Source: Typha latifolia (taxonomy: Eukaryota; Streptophyta; Magnoliopsida; Poales; Typhaceae). Taken from it: 64,000 bases of DNA. Positions 22,205 through 33,001 of the stretch are shown here, in pieces (within the stretch, counting starts at the first letter, position 1; each line of letters opens with the position of its first letter). Location: positions 4,543,808 to 4,607,807 of the forward strand of contig CM034110.1 in the NCBI GenBank assembly GCA_019914945.1, written 5' to 3'. The notes beneath the pieces are model-generated. The model was not told where the DNA came from. It did no database searches and was given only the letters and a program-made list of their open reading frames with translations. Position numbers and translations under genes: made by a program.

Positions 22205-25200
22205 CATACCAATTTAAAATCTCTTATCTGTATGTACACCCCTATAAAATTGATATTTGCATGTATATCCCTGAAAACATTTGGATTTTTGATGGATACT
22301 CCTTAAAAGCTTCCCCTTTTGGCATGGGTGCCTTCCAAAGCTAATTAACCTTTAAAAATATGACCAATTTACCAACATTTAAAATATGATAAAAGTAATT
22401 TCTTTTCTGAAAAGCCCTCTGTATTTGAGCATCAACAAGAAAATACAGGCTCTATACGTGTGCTATTGTTCTCTATTGGTAAGAGGATTTGAGAAAAAGA
22501 TGGTAATTTTGAGAATATGAAAAAGATATAAAGAAGTCTCTATTTTTTTGGGTATGTATACCCTTCTAAAAGCCCTTATTTGTTTGTATGCCCTTATAAA
22601 GTTGATATTTGTATATATATCTCTCAAAAGATTTTTTTTTTTTTGCATGGATACCCCTTAAATCCTTGCTTTTTTGGCATGGATGCCTCCCAAAGCTAAC
22701 CAACAGTTATAATCCATTCAAAATAAAAGACAGATACCCTTATTCTCTTGATGGCGATTCATTCCTATTGCATAAAATTTGATGTGTCACACCAATATCT
22801 AGGGCTAAAATACTTTCCATTAGCCATCAAAAGCTACTTTAAGCTCTAAAAAAAGCGTAGTATCTAGTTTGGTGTGTGCCAAGACTGTGGAAGTGTGCTA
22901 GCAGCACATCACAATGCGCCTACACTTGGCAGGACATATGCCAGTGTCATGAGGTGTGCCAACACGCGTGCCATCCCAAGCTAGCGTCGGCATGCATCCT
23001 CTCATTTAAGGGCATCGTTGTCTTTTTTACTTTTTAAATGGTTCAGCTTATTGTTTCAGAAAGTAACTTGAAGTATGCTCATGCAAAAACCATAGGTTTT
23101 GAAGGTTATATGCACATACATAATATATATTCAAATAAGAGAATGCATGCAAAGCCCCTATCAAATATATCTTTTAATGCAGTGCTTGAAATCAGTATTT
23201 TCTTGTTGGCTGACCTCATAATATATGAATTTCTTTCGCACTTTTATTCCTCATAAAAATCATACAATAGTCCTTTATAGGTAAATGAAAAATAATGATT
23301 TATAGGTGAAGATCTGGTCACATAAAATGTGTAGAGCCCAGGTTTAGCAGCCAGTTCAAATCTTGGCCTCAATATCTTATCCATATATTATGAGGTCAGT
23401 GATCATGAGATAGGCATCTATGACACCTTTCACAGGATGGGATTCTTTGAAGCAGGGAAAACTCTCACTTTGTTCTTTGTGTAGTTCTAGACCTTCTTAA
23501 TCCAATTCTGATTATTTTTAGGTGTAAGAACTAGGTCAATCATATCCACCTGTAGCCTCTCTTATTTAAGGTTCTTATTATGGAAATGATCTAAGAATAA
23601 AATTGTAGTAGGTAGAATCTTATGTCCGGTTTCACGAGAGCAACAATTCAAATTTTGCTTTTTAATGTTCTAGACTATTTAACTAGATGTTCTTATGATC
23701 TTTTGATGTACCTTAAGCTGTAGGTATCAATCTGACACCTTTGTCTTATAGTTGGCTGAAGAGCTTTTCATCCAGACTCTTTTATCAAATTGGTTATTTA
23801 AGTGGAAAGAAAGATCAAACCATTGACAGAACCAATGGTGAAATTGAGATATCATAATATTAAGCTTTTCAACCGGCAGTTATCTCCATATTAGAATTCT
23901 AGTATGGGAATGTTATCACTCTCCTCTGTATTTCTCTCTCTCATTCATAATGAAATAAATTTGATTCTTATCAACATCTACATATCCTATATCCTTATCT
24001 CTCTCCATCTCATTTCCAAATTCATTATTCAGTATGCTTATATATGAAAAAAAAAGAATATCTTACTATGATCAAGTTATCTCCCTTCACAGCTTCCAAA
24101 TTTAATTCAAAATTTCATGTAAATAAATTTGATTCGAAATTGATTAGATTTGCATAATCTATAGTCTAATTCGTTTACTTTAATTTCAAATTCAAATCTA
24201 TCTGATTTTATTTATTTGTGAGTAAATCATTCCCTAACTGATCAGGATTCCACGTCCTTTTCTCTCTCGTCTCTCTAATACAATAATACAAACCTCTCTC
24301 TTCCTTAATTCTCTCCATAATTAATATAGTTAATGACTTATTAGCCCTTTAAGCACTTAATGAATTAAGTTAAAACCAGTACGGAGGAACCAGTACCGGG
24401 CATAAATAAAGGAATACTGGCTAAAATGGCAATTACAATCGTTGGATCAAGCTAGGGAATTTAAGAAGGGTATGGAAGTTTTGCCTTAGCGGAAACAAGG
24501 TCTTGTCACTTATTTCAGAAATTTATAATTAATATACATATGTCCAAAGTTCATAATGATTTAGAAATCCTTATTGATGTTGCAGGATTGGAGAGCAGCA
24601 ATGATTATTAACATTGTTGGTGGTTGTAACTAAAATCATTTTTTCATTTGGGAAATACTTGTCTGATGTAAGCCTTATTCCTGTTCTATGCATCTGGATG
24701 GAACTGTTGATCCTTGATTATCAATTATCTAATCTATACAATGCCAACTATGGCAGATAATATCTGGATATACAATATGTGGAGGTTGGATTTTTTATGA
24801 TGGCAATTTATAAGATCAGAAAAACATGCTGGTTATTTTCAATTGCTAATACCTAATAGACAGTTGACAATTTGGTATGTTCAGACATTAGATTCCAACT
24901 GCTCTACAATATCTCTGCCAGTGTCTACTTTCATAATTTACTTGGCAAGTCTTATCTATGCAACACATATTAATCATCACCATATGACCTATAAACACAC
25001 CTCAAGGAAATCCGGAGGACCATCCGTGATGTTGAAGATAGATGATCCACAACTAGATTCTTTGTACATTGATTCAACCTTTTCACAATTGCAGAAATTT
25101 AGTGTTGAGGAACTACCGAACTAGATCTACATTATACACATTATACATTGATATATCGTATATTGGAGTATTCTTATTTGATATTCTTGTTCTGTGTTGA

Positions 25201-25611
25201 AAATGCACATTTCTAGTGATTATTGTGTAACATGCCAAGGAAAAATCTTACTGAAGGTGTCACATTCTCTTAGAAGCAAGTCAATGATGATTTGAGAATT
25301 CCTATGTGATTATTCATTGATTATTCCTTAGAGGTTGTAAGTTTTGTCTTGTTAGATATTATTAACTAGTCACGAGTGTCTTATTAGATATTATTCGCTA
25401 GTTGCAAGTGCACTAAATTTGCTTTGAGAAACAATTATATTGCTTTTCTTATCTTTTAGTTGTCAATAATTTGTTACTTTTCCTAATGTTATATAGTTAT
25501 CAACATATTCTGGATTTATATATTACCCATATATTCTAGACTAAACTAATTGTCAACTTATTCTAATATTGACCAAACTGCTCCAATTATACCATATTTT
25601 TGTTACTGCAG
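20045..25611 (+). other. Inferred 5.6-kb intron in the 5' leader
   Basis: Bounded by GG|GTAATT (20,045) and a pyrimidine-rich TTTTTGTTACTGCAG|AAGAGG (25,611/25,612). No coding exon for a BAH domain or any other domain can be seen between them on the plus strand. The start of the intron is T-rich, as expected for a plant leader intron. Further untranslated exons inside cannot be excluded. It contains a tandem duplication at 22,071-22,700. Confidence 0.5.
22071..22700. repeat. Diverged tandem duplication, unit ~341-355 bp
   Basis: Ordered matches recur about 341-355 bp apart: TTTGAGCATCGACAAGAAAAT (22,083) with TTTGAGCATCAACAAGAAAAT (22,424), then GTAAGAGGATTTGAGA, TTGATATTTG, and GGCATGGGTGCC with GGCATGGATGCC (22,321 and 22,676). 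A (TA)n run of about 20 bp (22,173-22,192) is in the first copy only. Confidence 0.7.
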
Positions 25612-25682
25612 AAGAGGAGCTAGGGATACTAGTCCAAATTTCATCATAGTGCTCTTGTCAAGGGTCGCTTATAAATATTAGC

Positions 25683-25704
25683 ATGTTGGAAGGATGACAT
25701 AGTT
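25683..25704 (+). promoter_or_regulatory. Two short upstream reading frames in the leader
   Basis: ATGTTGGAAGGATGA (25,683-25,697) and ATGACATAG (25,693-25,701) precede the main start at 25,736. Both are minimal and overlap. They could reduce initiation at the main ATG if the transcript is as inferred. Confidence 0.35.
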
Positions 25705-25735
25705 GGAGCTTATAAATATTCTTGAGTGCTACAGT

Positions 25736-28633
25736 ATGACCCTAGAAGATTTCTTCACTCTTACTGAGATGAAGAATGGCCTTGCAACTCTTGCAAGAGT
25801 TGAAGAACTTATTTCTATCATGAAAAACCAGAGAGCATGTATCGTAAATAATGTAGCTGATGTTGCAAGACAATGGTCGACCTGTGCGGGCACTCTAGCA
25901 GCAACAGACAAGATGGATTGTCTTAGTCATTTTGTGGAGTTAAACGGGCTCTGCTTTCTTAATCAATGGCTTCAAGAATCTTTGACGTGTAATAATGATG
26001 ATGATGATGATACTATAGATGATTTAGTAAATGAAATATTAAGATCACTCGAGAGGCTTCCACTTGAGAGGGAAATGCCATCTGTTTCAGAAATTTCTGT
26101 GACAGTTGAAAAGCTGCTAAATCACAAGAATCATAACATCAAGGAGAAGGCAAGGACTTTGTTGGAGATGTGGAATAGTGCAACAATTGGTGATTTAGGC
26201 TGTCAGAATCAGGAGAACATCAGGTCATGCCAAGAGGAGCAGAAGCCTCCTTTTGATAAAAACACATCTGAGGAAGGAAATTGTAAAGTACAATCTGCCG
26301 ACAGTGATTTGTGCAACTCAAAGATAACTGGGCTCTCTGGCAGTTCTCATCTGTGCGCTGTTGTTGAAGGCAAAACATATGTGCCAAACCAAATTATGTT
26401 AACTTCAGGGAGCTCAGCAGGTGCAAGTGATACTAATACTTTCGTACCTGGTGACACCCAAAGTACCTGTCAGGAGATCTTAAAAGAGTCTTCTCTCGGT
26501 GCAGGGAAAAATTCCACTAGCATTTGTGCTGCTTCTAATGACAATTTAAAATCTGATGACCCTCATGAAGATTTAGCTTTAGAAGATGGTGTTAAAGATG
26601 TGAATGTTCAGTTGAAAACAGAGGAGAAAAGCACATATAAAGCTAGTCTTGACATTGCTTTATCACCTTCTGGTAAGGCTGTGATGGAATCCATTATACC
26701 ATGCAATACTGACTCAAAGGAGATCATGCCCTGTAAGACAAAAAATGAGGAGCTTCAACTAATCAGTGTTGGTGCTAGTTGTAGGTTGCCAAAAAACTTA
26801 CGAAACACGAAAGAACTGAATTCTGTTCTAAATGTCAGAAGGGATGTTGTAGATGTATCAGGTAGTTTTAGGTTGACTAAGAGAGATGGTTCCCGGAGTG
26901 CTTTTAAGAGACAAGAAGCCACAAAAGTTGATGGTGAAAGTAAAGATCTTCAGAGTGAAGGTTGTTTGAGAACAAGCAAGAAAATAAATCGTGTTATCCC
27001 TTGTGTTTCATCCAAACCAGTGGACAAGGTAAGCAGTGTGATCGAACAGAGGGCAGATATGGAGCTGGAAAGTGGAGAAATTGATGCTCTGGAAGTTGCA
27101 AGGCAAGTTGCTATAGAAGTTGAGAGGGAAGTTGTTGATTACCGAGAACCATTCTGCAGCTCTTCTCCAGATATCAGTGCAGGAGTATTGGATTCCCATC
27201 TGCCTGATGTGGTAGATGGCAAGGAGGAACCTGAACGAACTGAAGAATATGGCAATGAAATGACAACAGGTAATGATTCTTCTGACAGCGATTCTAACCA
27301 TAAAAATGGGAGTTCACTGAAATCAGAGAAAGTTGACACTAGTGCTGAGAAAAATGAACAAGAAACGGATTCAACAGAAATGACAACTAGAGTCAAAGAA
27401 ATAGATTCTGAAATTGACAAGAATAAGTTTGATTTTGATCTAAATGAGGATGTTTCTACTGAGGATAATTTGAATCCTGCCCTCAGTAATCAAGTTAACT
27501 TATCTACACCTGTAGCTGTTTCTGCTTTGAAGGGTATTCCAGAGTTGACAGTTAGGAGGCTACAGTCTGAAAGCACAGTGGGTTGGAGGGGTTCTGCACC
27601 CACAAGTGCTTTTCGACCTGCATCTCCTCGAAGGACACCTGATGGCAGGAATACATATTCTGGTTCAAAGCAGGAAAAGAGCATCCTAGAGATTGATTTG
27701 AATCTGTCTGGGAATGAGAATAACTTGGCAGCTGATCCAACATCTATGAAACCACCTCAACGTGACTACTTCTCCAGGAGCTCTTCCGTAGAAGTTAGTC
27801 CAAGAAGAGCAGACAAGCTTAGTTTGGACCTCAATCGCCTAGGAAATGAGGATGCTACTTATCCATCATCGTTGCACTGGAATATTCATCATGAGAATGG
27901 AGATCAAAGCTTGTTTTCCACTTCGTCGTCATTCTCTAGGCATCCTTCAGAGAGAGACTTTGACTTGAATGACAAACCATCATCCGTTGACATTGGTGGT
28001 TCGCAAAATCTCAGCAAACCGTTTTCGAAAAGCTTGAGCATGTTTTCATGCCCTAAACTTGATGATCCTGCTACCTCAATTGGGGCATCAAGGATAGCTG
28101 TGGAAACAAAAGATTCTGCTTGTCAAACTCCACACCCATATTCATTGAACGGACTGAGTGTGGAATCCACTGTACCAGCTAGGCCTTTTCATCCTTATGC
28201 TTACATGCCCCCACATGCATATGGGTTGAATGGTCAGCCTACTTGGGCCTACACTCCTGCTGTTTATGGATCTGGAGTTATCCCTTACATGGTAGATTCT
28301 AGAGGAACAACTGTTGTACCACAGATACTTGGCACAACTGCTTCAGTGCCTCCTTTCTTAATGAGTATGACTAGTGCACCCCAACTTTCAACTGGAATTG
28401 CATCTTCTCAGTCTTCTTTAGACTTGAATTCCAGTATGACAGTGGAGAGGGGAAGCAGGGAAGCGGGGGGTTTATTTCAATTCCTTGCACCAGCACAGAC
28501 TAGTCGAGCTGATGTACATACTATGGGTGCCTCACAGCCTTCAAGTTCTGGTGGAACGCTGAAACGCAAGGAGCCAGATTGTGGATGGGAACCTTGTACA
28601 TTAGGTTACAAGCAGGTGACATCATGGCAATAG
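25736..28633 (+). CDS. TFIIS N-terminal-domain protein, SUO/BAH-TFIIS-like, without BAH domain
   Basis: One exon encodes 965 residues. I start at ATG 25,736 (MTLEDFFTLTEMKNG); the frame opens earlier at 25,703, but only from a TTG. Residues ~60-148 form a helical TFIIS N-terminal (LW) domain (CLSHFVELNGLCFLNQWL ... ILRSLERLPL ... VEKLLNHKNHNIKEKARTLLEMWN). The remainder is mostly acidic or Ser-rich and disordered. Five DLN motifs recur: 568, 654, 698, 743 (DLNDKP, a DLNxxP EAR-type motif) and 896. GW pairs lie at 616-617 (VGWRGS) and 950-951 (CGWEP). The C-terminus, LKRKEP...GYKQVTSWQ, is that of the plant SUO-like family. Arabidopsis SUO, as I recall, has a BAH domain before TFIIS-N and is linked to miRNA translational repression through GW motifs. 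No BAH is seen here, so this may be a BAH-less paralogue. A nuclear role in transcription or RNA silencing is inferred. Confidence 0.88.
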   Translation: MTLEDFFTLTEMKNGLATLARVEELISIMKNQRACIVNNVADVARQWSTCAGTLAATDKMDCLSHFVELNGLCFLNQWLQESLTCNNDDDDDTIDDLVNEILRSLERLPLEREMPSVSEISVTVEKLLNHKNHNIKEKARTLLEMWNSATIGDLGCQNQENIRSCQEEQKPPFDKNTSEEGNCKVQSADSDLCNSKITGLSGSSHLCAVVEGKTYVPNQIMLTSGSSAGASDTNTFVPGDTQSTCQEILKESSLGAGKNSTSICAASNDNLKSDDPHEDLALEDGVKDVNVQLKTEEKSTYKASLDIALSPSGKAVMESIIPCNTDSKEIMPCKTKNEELQLISVGASCRLPKNLRNTKELNSVLNVRRDVVDVSGSFRLTKRDGSRSAFKRQEATKVDGESKDLQSEGCLRTSKKINRVIPCVSSKPVDKVSSVIEQRADMELESGEIDALEVARQVAIEVEREVVDYREPFCSSSPDISAGVLDSHLPDVVDGKEEPERTEEYGNEMTTGNDSSDSDSNHKNGSSLKSEKVDTSAEKNEQETDSTEMTTRVKEIDSEIDKNKFDFDLNEDVSTEDNLNPALSNQVNLSTPVAVSALKGIPELTVRRLQSESTVGWRGSAPTSAFRPASPRRTPDGRNTYSGSKQEKSILEIDLNLSGNENNLAADPTSMKPPQRDYFSRSSSVEVSPRRADKLSLDLNRLGNEDATYPSSLHWNIHHENGDQSLFSTSSSFSRHPSERDFDLNDKPSSVDIGGSQNLSKPFSKSLSMFSCPKLDDPATSIGASRIAVETKDSACQTPHPYSLNGLSVESTVPARPFHPYAYMPPHAYGLNGQPTWAYTPAVYGSGVIPYMVDSRGTTVVPQILGTTASVPPFLMSMTSAPQLSTGIASSQSSLDLNSSMTVERGSREAGGLFQFLAPAQTSRADVHTMGASQPSSSGGTLKRKEPDCGWEPCTLGYKQVTSWQ

Positions 28634-29460
28634 TTTCAAGGGTAGGCACTTCTCTTTTAATTTGCGTTTTTTTTGTTTTACCTACAGTCACAACCAAGGT
28701 TCCCCACTCTCTGTAGGTTCCTTGGTTCATCTAAGCGAGTGTTGTTTTACATATTTGGTCCCCTGAAGAAGGTTGGACCAAATCATCCTTTTGGTACTCT
28801 GGATAAGCAGAAATAATGCTGATTATACATAGTCTTGATATTAATTGTCAGAAAAATGTAGGTATTATTATTTTTCATTTGCTCGTCTTTCTCATTGTTT
28901 TTTCATAGTAGCAATTGCGTATGGTGGAATCTTGGAATATTATTCCTGTACATTCCTCACAAGTATCTTGGAATATCATTTCCCCGTTCCCTTTCTATTG
29001 AATGGTAGCTTTTATTTAACCCTTTAATCTGTTCCTTCACAGGCAAACCATGTCACAATGCTTCTGCTCACTTAGGAATTGTATTTAATTATTTATGATT
29101 AGTCAGGCACTGAGACCAAACATAGAAGCAAATTAACGTTTTCTATGAAAGATCTTCGTACATGACGTCGGTGCAACTTATTACTCACTAGCTACATTTT
29201 ATAAATATTAGGCTAGGATTACTCTGATTTTTTTTTCCTTTTTTTTTTAATGAAAGGCATTACTCTGAATAACAAGTGTGGAGTCTGGTAAACTAGAGAG
29301 CTTTCTTCATGAAGTCATATACCGTGTATGCATTTTATTTTGAGAAAAATATGCAATCTTTGCATTTTTCTTAATGTGATCTCTTTTTCAAACCAATGGC
29401 TAATTGTAGATGTTTATAGAACTGGATGCAGTACTTTGTAATAAATTAATTCTAAACACT
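28634..29460 (+). other. 3' untranslated region, probably with an intron
   Basis: Just after the stop is TTTCAAGG|GTAGGC (28,642), a possible donor. TTCCTTCACAG|GCAAACC (29,042/29,043) is a good acceptor. AATAAA at 29,440-29,445 could be the poly-A signal. No coding frame of note. Inferred from sequence only. Confidence 0.4.
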
Positions 29461-30360
29461 CACAAGGTTGGATGGACAACTTCCCAAAACAAGAATTCAT
29501 TTTCATTAACAAGGTCAAGAGACTTCTATTTTTCCTTTTGATTGAAAAACTAGAGTTGATATATGTAATAAATTTTAAATTTGGAACGTGGAAAACGAAC
29601 TGATGTTCAATGAGATTGATGGATTTATCGACTCTTAATAATCTAACGAGGCTAGACTTAACAATGTATTCATGGCATTTGTTAGATATAGTCCTCCAAT
29701 AATCTCCCTTAGATTTAATGATATGATCTATGTCTGGATTGAGTCCAAATATGAAATTAGTCTAAATTTTGATGTTACAGGAATTTACAATCAGTTTCAA
29801 AAAAATATTTACAAAATATTCATACAAAGTTGAAAAATTATGAAACTAGATTGATCAGCCTTGTAATGTCTTAATCTATGTTTTTAGTATTTAGACCCTA
29901 TTAAAATTCCAAGGTAGTGGTGTTGTTTAGGGCTACGGTTGGTGCTATTGCGTGGCGAACAGGGAAAGGACATAGTGAATGATCAAACTAGGGCTGAAAA
30001 CTCTTACTCACTAGCGATGATCTAGGCCCCATCGGCTCAAACCACCATGATTGGTCACTTCCTTGGACCTTTTGTAGCCACGACCTAAACTACATGCACT
30101 AAGACCTTGGCTCAAAAGACCTGTGGCTAGGGCAAACATGGTCAAATAAGTGGGCCCTAGGCATAACCCACTATGGGGCCCTCCTCTACGTGGTAGACAA
30201 AACCCACACGAAGATCGAGGACATACAGTTTGAGAGTGACAAAAGGTATGAAAACCACTACGGACACCTTGAGGACAAGGTGGTCGAAAGCATAGTAGAT
30301 TGATACAAACCGAGTCAGATTGGATCGCATCATAAAGATATTTGAGATCAATGGATTGAG
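29461..30360. other. No gene seen
   Basis: The segment 29,920-30,350 is richer in GC than its surroundings and has short open frames on both strands without recognisable domains. It may be retroelement debris, as an LTR follows. Confidence 0.35.
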
Positions 30361-30900
30361 TCTATTTATCTTTAATGCTTATCTCTTGTGTAAGCTCTTA
30401 AGGTAAATCTAGTTAAGTCATGTAAGTCTTTAAGACAAGTCCTAGTCCAAGTTGTATAAGTCTTTAGGGCTAGTCTGAGTAGGACTTATTATACCCTATT
30501 TTTATATATAGAGTGGTTGAGCTTTTTTGTTTAATTATCCAAGCATCCAATGAAAAATTAAGAATTATAGTTTAACCTTAGACTATTTGAGGATTAAGAA
30601 TAAGATAATTTAGGGGTAGAAGTAAATTAATCATAGCCATTTATTTTTATAGGAGTAGATCTATCTTAGAACCCTAATTCTATTTCTAATCCATAGTCAT
30701 CAACACCTCCACGAGCCACCTACCTTACGGCCGTCCACCATCCTCCGACGACCGTTGCAACGCCGGATAATTACAAATATGTCCAATTCTGACCTTCCTC
30801 TATTATTTTAATCACGTAAACCAAAATTATTAGATCTGTGACTTTTAGGGCTTCCTCCTATAAAAATGTTATAATTTCCTTATATCTAGATCGTTTCAGA
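30361..30900 (+). mobile_element. LTR (solo-type), same family as 10,268-10,745
   Basis: GTAAGCTCTTAAGGTAAATCTAGTTAAGT (30,389 on), a TATA box (TTTTTATATATAGAG, 30,500-30,515), GGTAGAAGTAAATTAATC and CCACCATCCTCCGACGACCG follow in the same order as in the reversed copy at 10.3-10.7 kb. No primer site or coding domain is adjacent. Confidence 0.5.
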
Positions 30901-32160
30901 TCTAGTTCGTAACACATAGCTGTTACTAGCATATCAACAAAGATATAGCCATCCAAGGTATTCCATCTAAGCACTTCTTCAGCAACTTTAATGTTATGGT
31001 TAGTATGAACTTTAATGCCACATTGTTGCGGGTTCTCATCACGATCTAACTCTAACTCGTTCATTTATGAAATATTAAAATAGTTTCTTGGTGGTGTCCG
31101 CACTACAAGATACCAATCTTTTCTGCTATTATTTGGCACGTAGAAGACTGGTTCAGCATGACATGCTATTATAAATGGTTCATTTTATTTTTAAAGGGGA
31201 TTTGCTGTTGACACTTATGAACCCATGCGCATCTTTGATGCAACCAACACGTTCATGCTCATTTCGATAGTTGCACCGATTACATTTGAATAAAACAATA
31301 TATCTCTCACCATATTCAAGTCACACTTTGAAGCTTCCTTCATGTTATTAACAACAATTCGGCTATTTCGTGACATGCTCTTTAGCTTTCTTTTGTACAG
31401 AATATATAGCATGTAACTCCAAGGCTCGGGCTAGCTGCCAAGGAAAAGAAAGCTGCTCCTTAGTTGCTCAAGGATGATCTGAAAGGCAATATAAATCATG
31501 TTACAAATAAATAGCGATATATATTTGATGATCTTTCAAATTCACACAATGAGATATATTTGATGAAAAATTTGCATAATATAGTCTTTTGGTTTGCGTT
31601 CAATGTGTCAAGTGCATTTGATAGTTCATACTTGTCAACATGTGGTTCTGGGTGAAGATCTTTTATTATATTTATCTCTTACTAATCAAGACGAGCCTTT
31701 AGGTGAACTTTAGTCTTCCCTTTAATGTTCAACAATGCCCCCAAAAATATTGTCACAAATATTCTTCTCAATATGCATAATATCCAAGTTATAGCACAAA
31801 AAATGTGTTCTCCAGTATGGTAAGAAAAACCAAATATATTTCATCTTCCAATTATATGAGTGTCTCTTTAACTTACTTTTCCCAACTATTTTTCCAAATT
31901 TACTCTCTCCAAAATCCTCTAACTATTTTAAAACATCATCACTAGATCTTTGCTTTGGAGGACTTCTCACAGCCTAGATAAAAAGGTCTTCGAATATTTT
32001 CCAACAATATGTAAAATCTTGCAGCCTTTTCATTTGGTTCCTCCTCATCCTCTAGCTCTACACTTATTGTACAGTATTTGATCTTCATGTGTACAAGCTG
32101 AAATGCAAAATCTGAAAAATATCTAAACTTCTTTGTACTCATTGCTTAATCTATCTTTAT
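30901..32160 (-). pseudogene. CACTA (En/Spm) transposase remnant
   Basis: Minus-strand pieces run in the order of plant CACTA TNP2-like proteins. 32,090-31,945 has EKAARFYILLENIRRPFYLGCEK (family: FYKLLEDAQ.PLYPGCKKFSKL). 31,880-31,750 has HSYNWKMKYIWFFLPYWRTHFLCYNLDIMHIEKNICDNIF, the hallmark LDVMHIEKNV region. 31,720-31,640 has KGKTKVHLKARLD. About 31,330-31,200 has YIVLFKCNRCNYRN...HGFISVNS, and 31,175-31,090 has CHAEPVFYVPNNSRKDWYLVVRTPPRNYF, as in the DUF4216 part. Many stops and frameshifts. CACTA termini were not found. Confidence 0.75.
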
Positions 32161-32993
32161 TTTCCATCCATCTATTGTTTATTTGATCCATTTGCAATCT
32201 AAGCAATAAAAAAATTTACAATGAAAAACATATTACAGTATCACTAATAAAAGTATTAATCAATTACTAGTGTCATATTTATTAAAAGTATAGTCTATAT
32301 GAATCATCAATACAATTAATTATATCAATTCATAAAGAAAATATCATGGAAGTCAGAATTATAAAACAGAAAAAAAAAATCAAACCTGGCTTGATAAAAT
32401 TTAATGAACTAATAGGTGACCGGATGATTAACTTTTGGGGAATCTTCACTTCTTATTGATGAATCATTCTCATATCCAAGATGCATTGGAGTTAGCTCTA
32501 CCAACAAGAAGCAATCTAGTCCAGCAGTCCTTCATATGCTTATTTTAAATTTAATCTGGAGAGTAATTACAAAAATACTTATTGGTTCTTACTTAGAGGG
32601 AAGCTTAACCAATCATTAGTACTAAGGAGAAACAAAAGACTTCTTTCCCTTAGAAGAAAACTAAAGTATTACAGAAAAAAATTCTACAAGATTTTCTGAA
32701 AACCCAGTTGAGATTTAAAGAAGATTAGTGTCTCAAGACATCGATTATAAATAATTGCTTGTAGAATTGATAATATTTTAACATTCAATTCTATATGTTG
32801 GTATGCAATATCACTCAACCATAGACCCCAACTATTGGATCTAATCCTCCACAAAAAGTCAGAAGTTCTAAGTAATGGAGAAAAGAGAAATCTTAGATTA
32901 TGTTAACTTAGTAATTAGATGGTTGCATAGTAATTAATAAGAGCATAGTAGTAATTACACATTGTGGTTTACGAAGATCTTTACCGAGCATGC
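32161..32993. other. No gene seen
   Basis: AT-rich, with no supported frame or repeat, up to the target duplication of the hAT-like element. Confidence 0.35.
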
Positions 32994-33001
32994 AAGATAA
33001 C

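Noticed and set aside
20045..25611. Coding exons for a BAH domain expected in SUO proteins
   Set aside because: No plus-strand segment here reads like a BAH domain; the short open frames are unrelated.
25703..25735. Upstream extension of the TFIIS-N frame (LELINILECYS)
   Set aside because: It would start at TTG. The first in-frame ATG is 25,736 and matches the conserved MTLEDFF start of relatives as I remember them.
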